Source: Dysgonamonadaceae bacterium (GTDB lineage: Bacteria; Bacteroidota; Bacteroidia; Bacteroidales; Azobacteroidaceae). Taken from it: a stretch of 5,433 nt of DNA. The position numbers and the translations under genes were made by a program. Positions 1 to 5,273 of the stretch are shown here, piece by piece. Position 1 is the first letter of the stretch; every line of letters begins with the position of its first letter. The notes beneath the pieces were generated by a model, which saw only the letters and a list, made by a program, of their open reading frames with translations, ran no database searches and was not told where the DNA came from. The stretch covers positions 1-5,433 of the forward strand of contig JAIRSN010000159.1 in NCBI GenBank assembly GCA_031255425.1, written 5' to 3'.

Positions 1-76
1 GTGGGCGTTGACGGATTCGAACCGCCGACCCTCTGCTTGTAAGGCAGATGCTCTGAACCAGCTGAGCTAAACGCCC
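1..76 (-). tRNA. tRNA-Val (anticodon TAC), 3' end cut by window edge
   Basis: Read on the minus strand, this folds into a full cloverleaf. The 7-bp acceptor stem GGGCGTT/AACGCCC is formed by 76-70 and 9-3. The D-stem is GCTC/GAGC. The anticodon stem TCTGC/GCAGA holds the loop CTTACAA, whose anticodon TAC lies at plus-strand 39-41. The variable loop has 5 nt, and the T-arm is GGCGG-TTCGAAT-CCGTC with one G-U pair. Discriminator A is at position 2, and position 1 is a C on this strand, so a genomically encoded CCA is possible but its remainder is outside the window. TAC reads valine codons. The gene has its own promoter just upstream and does not depend on the protein-coding genes to its right. 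Confidence 0.97.
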
Positions 77-98
77 GAATGCTTTTTTAATGGCGGTA

Positions 99-129
99 CA
101 AAGGTAGTATTTATTTTCTTTTCTGCAAA
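99..129 (-). promoter_or_regulatory. Bacteroidota primary-sigma promoter for tRNA-Val
   Basis: On the minus strand, TTTG (126-129) is followed by a 19-bp spacer and TACCTTTG (99-106). This matches the established Bacteroides consensus TTTG / TAnnTTTG at every specified base. Transcription would start roughly 6-8 bp further on, near position 92, about 15 nt before the mature tRNA 5' end at 76, leaving a short leader for RNase P to remove. The surrounding DNA is very A/T-rich. Confidence 0.8.
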
Positions 130-176
130 AAATATCAAAATTATTTTTCGAGATGTCGCCGGGGAGGTTCTTTCGG

Positions 177-214
177 AGGCGCTTTTGTCCTTTCGTGCGT
201 GCTTACGCGCGCCT
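177..214 (-). repeat. Inverted repeat just after zupT (possible 3' stem)
   Basis: A 6-bp perfect dyad is formed by AGGCGC (177-182) and GCGCCT (209-214), with a 26-nt loop. It starts 2 nt beyond the zupT stop codon. A second, overlapping dyad (GCGTGC-TTAC-GCGCGC, about 195-210) could form instead; it is better paired in the plus-strand RNA than in the minus-strand RNA. No U-tract follows the 3' arm in the zupT direction, so this is not a textbook intrinsic terminator. It may still mark the 3' end of the nuclease-zupT transcript. Confidence 0.35.
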
Positions 215-216
215 GA

Positions 217-1014
217 TCACAGGAACAAAAACAGGCTGAAAGCCATCACGGCCATCCCCAGCACGACGCCGGTGATGGATAGGTGGTGTTTCCCGTACTT
301 CTCTGCGCTGGGTAACAGTTCGTCCAAGGAGATGAAGACCATGATCCCGGATACGGCGGCTAATACGAGGCCGTTCAACAGGGGGCTCCGGAAGTTCATC
401 AGGAACAGGTAGCCTAACATCGCGCCCACCGGTTCGGCTAAACCGGACAGGAAGGAGTACCAAAAAGCTTTCCGGCGGCTCCCGGTGGAATGGTAGATGG
501 GGACGGCGACGGCAATCCCTTCCGGTATGTTGTGGAGGGCGATCGCGACGGTGATCGGTACGGCGATGTCCAACGAGCCTAAGGCGGAGGTGAACGTGGC
601 GATCCCTTCCGGAAAGTTGTGGATCGCGATCGAGAGCGCGACCAGGATGCCGGTGCGTTTCAGTTGGGTGGTGTCGCTCATCTCTTCTACCGGATGTGCT
701 TCGTGTGGGTTGATCTGTTCGGGGATGAGGAAGTCGATCAGGTTGATGAAGAGGATCCCGGCGAAAAACGCCAGAATCAGGTAGAGTGTCCCCGGCTTGT
801 CGCCGCAGGCTTCGGTCAACTCTTTCAGTCCTTGCGGCATCATCTCCATAAAGGAGACGTAGAGCATGATCCCGGCGGAAAAACCCAGCGAAAGGCTGAG
901 GAAATTCCGGTTGGTCTTCCGGGTCAACAGGGCAATCAGGCTCCCGATGCCGGTGGACAGTCCGGCGAGGGCGGTCAGCAGAAAGGCGAACAGGATGGGC
1001 GTATCGGTGTACAT
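217..1014 (-). CDS. zupT: ZIP-family divalent metal (zinc) transporter, ZupT type
   Basis: Inner-membrane ZIP permease, expected to import Zn2+ and, with lower selectivity, other divalent metals such as Fe2+ and Mn2+. The 265 residues are close to the usual ~257 of E. coli ZupT and fit eight membrane helices (about 6-30, 38-58, 76-96, 121-145, 151-172, 185-207, 213-231, 246-264). The family's metal-site motifs are intact: HNFPEG at 132-137 (helix 4), HNIPEG at 161-166 (helix 5) and GLAEP at 191-195 with E194 (helix 6). The helix 3-4 loop carries two histidines (H104, H107), consistent with the metal-binding loop often seen in ZIP proteins. The ATG at 1014 lies 6 bp after the nuclease stop codon and has AAAGGA 9 nt upstream, indicating co-transcription with the nuclease. 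The family is secure; metal preference is inferred. No Zur-like site was recognised nearby. Confidence 0.95.
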   Translation of the reverse strand: MYTDTPILFAFLLTALAGLSTGIGSLIALLTRKTNRNFLSLSLGFSAGIMLYVSFMEMMPQGLKELTEACGDKPGTLYLILAFFAGILFINLIDFLIPEQINPHEAHPVEEMSDTTQLKRTGILVALSIAIHNFPEGIATFTSALGSLDIAVPITVAIALHNIPEGIAVAVPIYHSTGSRRKAFWYSFLSGLAEPVGAMLGYLFLMNFRSPLLNGLVLAAVSGIMVFISLDELLPSAEKYGKHHLSITGVVLGMAVMAFSLFLFL

Positions 1015-1020
1015 CTGTGC

Positions 1021-2454
1021 CTATCCTTTGATCCGTACTTTCCGCGGGTGACGGTTGATCCGGACGATGTACACGCCCGGATAAGCGGCGGTGAAGGTTT
1101 CCCATTGTCCTGTACATTGGTTCCGGTACAGGATGTTCCCTTGCAGGTCGGAGATTGTGACGGTACCGGTGGGGTCGTACGCCCGGTAGACGATTTCGTT
1201 TCCCCGGGTGTAGAGGTCGGAGTGACCGGATCCGATGGGGACGAGGGCGGCGTATTCCGTGCAGATGCCTTTGACGGTGACGGCTACGCTGCCGCTGATC
1301 CCGCCGTCCTGAAGGATGATCAGCGCGGTGTGGGCGCCGTATTCCGAGGGATTATACGTGATTGTCAACGGATAGCCTTCTGCCGAATTGACGCGCGTTG
1401 CCGGAACGGATGCCGCCGAGAGTTGGAAGGGGCTGGGTCCGTCTGCCCACAGGCTGACCGTCAGGTTGCCGGTGAGCCCGACGCCTTTCAACAGGAGCGT
1501 CTTCTCGATCAGCGAGTTTTTCTGCACTTCCCCGAAATACAGTTCACTGAGGTTGGCGGGACTGATCAACGCCGGGTCTTCTATGACCAGGTCGTCCGGC
1601 ACCTCGAAGGGTTCGCCGGTTTTGGTTCCCCAGATATGTTCCGCCAGTTCGGGAAAATCAATAAAGGGGTTCCGGTTGTTCTGGTAGAGGTAGACCTCCT
1701 CGTTGCGTACCCGCTCCTTGTTGCTGACGGGATCCGCCCGGTGCCATTGCAACAACATCGCCCGCGCCCAGTCCTGGAAGACGGGGTAGGTTTCGTTGTG
1801 GAGCAGGTGCAGGGCGTCGCTCCGCCACTGGGATGCGTAGTTTTCGTAACAGGTGACCATGTAGAAGTAGGTGCGGGCAAAGTCGCCCTTGTATTCGTCC
1901 GCCGGTTCGAAGGCATTGACGGAGGGCGATCCGCTGTACGGGTAGCTGTTTTTCCCGACCCGGGAAACGCCGTTGTCGTACGACGGGCTGCCTATTTCGC
2001 CCAAGATATAATTCGACTTCCGGATATTGGCTTCATCGTCCGAGGGATAGAGGTGGTTGAGGTCGGAATAGGCGGCGTACCGGTCGGTCTGGCTGGATAC
2101 CGCCCACCAACTCTTGGGAAAGGAGTGTTCCCGGTTCATACCGGGAACACTCTTGCCTTCTTCCGCCGGATAACGGCGGTCTTGATTCGAATACATATCC
2201 CAGACGGTGATGCCGTCGTCTTGCACGTCCGTTGTCCGGAAATAGTACCAGAGGTCGTTGTAACTCAACGTCAGGTGATTTTTCAAAAGCTGGTGGAGCG
2301 CGGTTTTCAGTTCGCGCTCCTGCTTTTGGTCGATCGGATTGTAATATCCCGGCGGAATCGCCGCGAATAACGAAGAAAGGAAAAGAAATGAAAATAAAGG
2401 GAGGGCGATTATTTTCATTGTCTTTAATTTCTTCAGTATCTTCATTTCTTTCAT
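1021..2454 (-). CDS. Secreted endonuclease I family nuclease with Ig-like domain and T9SS-type tail
   Basis: Likely secreted, metal-dependent, non-specific DNA/RNA endonuclease of the His-Me finger (EndA/Vvn/Dns) family. The hydrophobic segment at about 14-32 (ALPLFSFLFLSSLFAA) is a signal peptide. The nuclease domain spans about 35-285. It contains NREHSFPKSWW (107-117), where E109-H110 match the Glu-His metal/general-base pair of Vibrio Vvn, then DLNHLYPSDDEANIRKSNY (131-149), where N143 fits the metal-binding Asn and R145 the conserved Arg, and finally LLQWHRADPVSNKERVRNE (234-252) and NNRNPFID (259-266). Residues about 298-397 look like an Ig-fold of the ASH/choice-of-anchor D kind. Residues about 403-477 resemble a T9SS type A sorting domain (ISDLQGNILYR, YPGVYIVRINR, then a basic end). 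E. coli EndA has ~235 residues; the C-terminal additions account for most of the extra length. Three in-frame ATGs are possible (codons 1, 4, 13). Codon 13 (2418) would give the most typical signal peptide, so the start is uncertain. The downstream gene is zupT, 6 bp away. Confidence 0.92.
   Translation of the reverse strand: MKEMKILKKLKTMKIIALPLFSFLFLSSLFAAIPPGYYNPIDQKQERELKTALHQLLKNHLTLSYNDLWYYFRTTDVQDDGITVWDMYSNQDRRYPAEEGKSVPGMNREHSFPKSWWAVSSQTDRYAAYSDLNHLYPSDDEANIRKSNYILGEIGSPSYDNGVSRVGKNSYPYSGSPSVNAFEPADEYKGDFARTYFYMVTCYENYASQWRSDALHLLHNETYPVFQDWARAMLLQWHRADPVSNKERVRNEEVYLYQNNRNPFIDFPELAEHIWGTKTGEPFEVPDDLVIEDPALISPANLSELYFGEVQKNSLIEKTLLLKGVGLTGNLTVSLWADGPSPFQLSAASVPATRVNSAEGYPLTITYNPSEYGAHTALIILQDGGISGSVAVTVKGICTEYAALVPIGSGHSDLYTRGNEIVYRAYDPTGTVTISDLQGNILYRNQCTGQWETFTAAYPGVYIVRINRHPRKVRIKG
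1024..1029 (-). promoter_or_regulatory. Shine-Dalgarno-like site for zupT at the end of the nuclease gene
   Basis: AAAGGA on the minus strand, 9 nt before the zupT ATG, lies within the last codons of the nuclease gene just before its TAG stop (1021-1023). It is the clearest ribosome-binding sequence in the window and supports the zupT start at 1014. Its position suggests that zupT translation is coupled to, or re-initiates after, translation of the nuclease. Confidence 0.6.
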
Positions 2455-2471
2455 TTCTGTATTTATATTAC

Positions 2472-2533
2472 CGGAGGCGCAGCCTTTTTTATAATTTTTT
2501 GATTTATAATTTCAAAGAGACAGTGCGCCTCCG
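2472..2533 (-). repeat. Perfect 10-bp inverted repeat filling the gap between two genes
   Basis: CGGAGGCGCA (2472-2481) and TGCGCCTCCG (2524-2533) are perfect complements around a 42-nt, almost purely A/T loop. In minus-strand RNA the first arm begins 5 nt after the stop codon of the 802-aa gene, and the second ends 17 nt before the nuclease ATG. No U-tract follows the second arm in that direction, so it is not a standard terminator for the upstream gene. On the plus strand the second arm is followed by TTTATTTATTTTC. The loop holds a weak minus-strand -7-like box, TCTCTTTG (2513-2520, one mismatch), without a matching TTTG at -33. It could be a 3'-end stem, a processing site, or a leader structure affecting nuclease expression. 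Confidence 0.6.
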
Positions 2534-2538
2534 TTTAT

Positions 2539-4947
2539 TTATTTTCTAAAGAGGTTGATTACTTTGAATACATCCGCATTCACTTTTACAATATAAATAC
2601 CCGGAGCAGGCAGCCGGATTTCGGTGGCAAGGGTCGATGCGATCCGGTTGCCCGCCGCGTCGAAGACCGTGGTGAGGGCGCCGGCTTCCGCCTTTTCCAC
2701 CCGCAGGACGCCGTCCAACACCGATACGCGCACCGCAGCGACGGGGGAACGCATGCCGTCCGGCAGGTAATCCGTAATCTGAATATCATCTATATTAATG
2801 GAAGAACCGGTGGCGCTCCCCTGTTTGGTGATCCGGATCCGGATATTCCCCTTGACGTTTGCCGTAAAGCGGATGGGCGCGAGGTCGGCAGGCACTTCCT
2901 CCACTTCCGCGGTGAAAGCGTCCCAGGTGGCGCCGCCGTCGTTCGACACTTCCAGGGTATACGCGCCCCCGGTGTGCGTGCCGTACATGCCGTGGTAGAG
3001 GGAAATCTGACCGGCGCCGTTCGCCTTGTCTTCCCGCATCTCCAGAAAATGATTCGCTACGTCCGGAATGCCCGCATCGCGCAGGCGGAGTGCCATTAGC
3101 CCGTGCTTCTTGTCGTTGTCGTCGTCGTTGCGTACCACGCCGGCGATCTGCCACAAGGCGGCAGTCCCCTGGTAATCGCCTGCGGCATACGAGTTTTTCG
3201 ACGTTTCCGTTTCGAATGTTTCCATCCACACGCCGGCGGGTACCGCAAGGGAATAAACAACCCGGTAGATCTTTTCGTCGCCGTTCTCGGCGGTGACAAT
3301 CACCCGTGCCGTTCCCGGAATCGCCTCCGGATTCTGTACCCGGGCGGTCGCCTTGGCGTCTTCCACCTCGTAAGTCAGGACGGGCACTTCCGTTTCATTC
3401 TCCGGTAAAACTACCGAGTAGGCAAGCACATCGGGGTCGAACGCCGGCTTCAGGGCGCCTTTGCTGACCGTCAGCGATGCCAGGCGGTTGTTGGCGCTCA
3501 GCTCGATGGCTTCGCCTTCCGTCACCTGGATATTGTCTAAGCGGTAACCGACCGTGTTGCCGGCATCGGTCCGGAAGGTGATTTGCAGGTTGCCGGTCGC
3601 CGGGATGCCGGGCAGGTTGGTCACGCTCACGTAGGTATTCGCCGCCGTAAGGGGCAGGGAGGGCACGGCGATCTCGCTTTCCGTTCCGGACTCCAGGTCT
3701 TTCACCCGGACGTGCATGTTTTCGGCGTTCGCGGCATTGTTTGCCACGCTGTTTGCCGCCAGGTCGAACGAGAGTTTCAGGTCGGTTTTGCCCGCCGTAC
3801 GGATGCCGGCTATCACCAGCGTTCGTTCCGGATTGGTTGTGCTAGTGGCTGCAAACCAGACATGTGAATCCGCCGAGGCGGTCGCGCGCACGTCTGCCGT
3901 TCCGTCGAACGCGACCGGCGCCGAGTTGTCCCAACCGGTGTATTGCGCCGGGTTCGGGCGGGTGCCGGTCGCCGGTGCCGCATCGCCGCAGGTTTCGAAG
4001 AATACCCTGCCTTCCACCGTCTGTTCGAACGTGAAGGTGACGGTGTACGACTGCCGCGTGACGCCGTCTTCGGCTACCACGGTCCATTCCGCCCGGTTGT
4101 TGCTGCCGTCGGCAATGCCGGCGAGGGTGGGCGTTTTCTTCGTGGCTTCGTCAATGGTTGCCCCTTCGTGACGGGGTTCCACCAACAGGGCGGGAAGCTC
4201 GGTGGTGCCTTCCGCCAACTTATACGCATAGTCGTAGACGTTGGGTTTCAGGATATTTGCTCCGCCTACGGACAGAGTTTTCAGCGTGGCATCGTTGCTC
4301 AGGGTCGGTTCGCCTTCGCCGTTGGAGACTCCCCGGACAATCACTTCCAAGCGGTTCACGCCGCCGGCGGCCACCGGATCCGTCCCGCTAATGCGTGCGG
4401 TGGACGTCGCCAGCCAACGCAACGCGACGGTTTCCTGGTTGTTCAGGGCGGCGGGAAGCGGTAAATCTTCCACTATGCCCTTCACGTAGTTGTCGTTGCC
4501 TACCGTGATGCCGCCGCCGGGCAGGTCGGTCCAGGGCACATCCGCGCCGGCGCGGTACTGGATCTTAAAGTCCTTCGGTCCGGTATTGGAACCTTTTTGC
4601 TTGGACGTAAGCAACAGGTCTTCGCAGCCTTGGGTCGAAAGCGTTGCGATCCAATATTTCTCCGTGACGTCGGCATCCGCCCAGCTTTTCGACGCGGCGA
4701 TAAAGTCGGTGTTGACGGCATAGTCTGCCACTACTGCCGAGGCATCCCGGGTCAGCACCGCCACGTTTTTGTTCACCGGCACGCCTTCGGTGGCGGTGAA
4801 CTGCCCGTCGGCAGGGGGCTCGCTGGGGGTATACCCGTTCCATTGGGCAATTACTACTCGCGAATCTGCCGGTTCGTCTTTTACACTCGCTTGCATCATG
4901 CCTGCTGTGAGGCTTGCAAGAAATAATAATGTCAATAACTTCTTCAT
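2539..4947 (-). CDS. Large secreted protein: three jelly-roll-like modules, two cadherin-like modules, T9SS-type tail
   Basis: Function unknown; I recognise modules but no enzyme motif. Residues 1-20 (MKKLLTLLFLASLTAGMMQA) form a clear signal peptide. Residues about 29-206 are a beta-rich jelly-roll-like module ending NRLEVIVRG. Residues about 215-307 look like a cadherin-like beta-sandwich (Pfam PF12733 type): LKTLSVGGANILKP, then EDGVTRQSYTVTFTF. Residues about 316-477 are a second jelly-roll module starting FFETCGD and ending RLDNIQVTEG. Residues about 485-566 are a second cadherin-like repeat: LASLTVSKGALKPAFDPDVLAYSV, then ENGDEKIYRVVY. Residues about 574-727 are a third jelly-roll starting WMETFETE and ending INIDDIQITDY. 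Residues about 735-802 fit a T9SS type A sorting domain (TVFDAAGNRIA, PAPGIYIVKVNADVFKV). The start at 4947 is followed directly by the signal peptide; no Shine-Dalgarno is seen, only an A/T-rich leader. It is probably a surface-attached or released binding/adhesion protein. Carbohydrate binding is possible but not shown. It sits 83 bp upstream of the nuclease on the same strand. Confidence 0.85.
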   Translation of the reverse strand: MKKLLTLLFLASLTAGMMQASVKDEPADSRVVIAQWNGYTPSEPPADGQFTATEGVPVNKNVAVLTRDASAVVADYAVNTDFIAASKSWADADVTEKYWIATLSTQGCEDLLLTSKQKGSNTGPKDFKIQYRAGADVPWTDLPGGGITVGNDNYVKGIVEDLPLPAALNNQETVALRWLATSTARISGTDPVAAGGVNRLEVIVRGVSNGEGEPTLSNDATLKTLSVGGANILKPNVYDYAYKLAEGTTELPALLVEPRHEGATIDEATKKTPTLAGIADGSNNRAEWTVVAEDGVTRQSYTVTFTFEQTVEGRVFFETCGDAAPATGTRPNPAQYTGWDNSAPVAFDGTADVRATASADSHVWFAATSTTNPERTLVIAGIRTAGKTDLKLSFDLAANSVANNAANAENMHVRVKDLESGTESEIAVPSLPLTAANTYVSVTNLPGIPATGNLQITFRTDAGNTVGYRLDNIQVTEGEAIELSANNRLASLTVSKGALKPAFDPDVLAYSVVLPENETEVPVLTYEVEDAKATARVQNPEAIPGTARVIVTAENGDEKIYRVVYSLAVPAGVWMETFETETSKNSYAAGDYQGTAALWQIAGVVRNDDDNDKKHGLMALRLRDAGIPDVANHFLEMREDKANGAGQISLYHGMYGTHTGGAYTLEVSNDGGATWDAFTAEVEEVPADLAPIRFTANVKGNIRIRITKQGSATGSSINIDDIQITDYLPDGMRSPVAAVRVSVLDGVLRVEKAEAGALTTVFDAAGNRIASTLATEIRLPAPGIYIVKVNADVFKVINLFRK

Positions 4948-4978
4948 AACTATTTAATTTAAACTGTTGTATATTGTC

Positions 4979-4993
4979 AGCGGTTACACCGCT
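4979..4993 (-). promoter_or_regulatory. Small hairpin in the leader of the 802-aa gene
   Basis: AGCGGT-TAC-ACCGCT is a perfect 6-bp stem with a 3-nt loop, ending 31 nt before the ATG at 4947. Further out lie GACAC-TGC-GTGTC (5008-5020) and CGGG-TTTT-CCCG (5021-5032), so a leader transcript would carry three small stems in a row. This could affect mRNA stability or translation. Plus-strand T-runs after the stems are weak, so a terminator role in either direction is doubtful. Confidence 0.4.
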
Positions 4994-5074
4994 TTTGTAA
5001 TTTTAAAGACACTGCGTGTCCGGGTTTTCCCGATTTTGTAAAAATGTCTCCGGGAGGTTTTCAGTATCACCCCC

Positions 5075-5082
5075 GAAAGGTA
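5075..5082 (-). promoter_or_regulatory. Candidate -7 element for the 802-aa gene
   Basis: The minus strand reads TACCTTTC, one base off TAnnTTTG and identical in its first seven bases to the -7 box of the tRNA promoter in this window. No TTTG stands at the expected -33 distance; a 16-bp dyad lies there instead. If real, transcription would start near 5068 and give a leader of about 120 nt containing the hairpins described above. A weak call made from one element only. Confidence 0.3.
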
Positions 5083-5096
5083 AAAAAAATTTTCCA

Positions 5097-5112
5097 CATA
5101 TTATCTAATATG
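5097..5112. promoter_or_regulatory. 16-bp operator-like dyad
   Basis: CATATTA-TC-TAATATG: perfect 7-bp arms with a 2-bp centre. The size and symmetry suit a dimeric regulator. It covers the expected -33 position of the candidate minus-strand promoter at 5075-5082 and lies upstream of a candidate plus-strand promoter at 5130-5157. In such A/T-rich DNA some palindromes arise by chance, so binding is an inference. Confidence 0.35.
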
Positions 5113-5129
5113 GTAATTCTTTTGATTTA

Positions 5130-5157
5130 TTTGGTGGCGCAGGCGCTTTTATATTTG
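5130..5157 (+). promoter_or_regulatory. Possible rightward promoter
   Basis: TATATTTG (5150-5157) matches TAnnTTTG exactly on the plus strand. Two TTTG boxes lie upstream, at 5130-5133 (spacer 16, short) and 5121-5124 (spacer 25, long); neither has the ideal spacing of about 19. A transcript would run into the GACAC/GTGTC stem (5166-5184) and then the 41-bp repeats, with no clear gene before the window ends. Confidence 0.2.
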
Positions 5158-5273
5158 AGGCGGCGGACACGGCGCCGCAGTGTCTTTTCTATTTTAAAGA
5201 AGCTGGATGAATTTACCTGGCTGCGGAAACGTAGCCTTTTTTGTTTTTTACTTTTTAATATAGTTGGAAAATG

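Larger units (their letters stand above)
5005..5187. repeat. 12-bp inverted pair AAAGACACTGCG / CGCAGTGTCTTT
   Basis: AAAGACACTGCG at 5005-5016 is matched perfectly by CGCAGTGTCTTT at 5176-5187, bracketing 159 bp. Read inward, both ends continue to a TGTCCG (5017-5022 directly; reverse complement at 5163-5168 after an inserted GCGCCG), so similarity extends beyond the perfect core. The bracketed DNA has no coding content. It could be the remains of a small non-autonomous element (MITE-like) or two copies of a binding or hairpin motif. I saw no clear target-site duplication. Confidence 0.4.

Noticed and set aside
203..1117. Minus-strand open frame of 304 codons overlapping zupT
   Set aside because: Its translation is extremely Arg/Pro/His-rich without domains, while the overlapping zupT frame carries both HNxPEG motifs and clear membrane helices.
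619..2370. Plus-strand open frame of 583 codons antisense to zupT and the nuclease
   Set aside because: It spans two genes with intact family motifs on the other strand. Its product is a low-information mix of V, G, D and R with no domain, as expected from the antisense frame of GC-rich genes.
3716..4464. Plus-strand open frames of 151 and 173 codons inside the 802-aa gene
   Set aside because: Both are antisense to a well-supported modular protein, and neither has a recognisable domain or start context.
5021..5040. Rho-independent terminator on the plus strand (CGGG-TTTT-CCCG followed by ATTTTGT)
   Set aside because: The stem is only 4 bp with a short impure T-run, and no plus-strand gene lies upstream of it.
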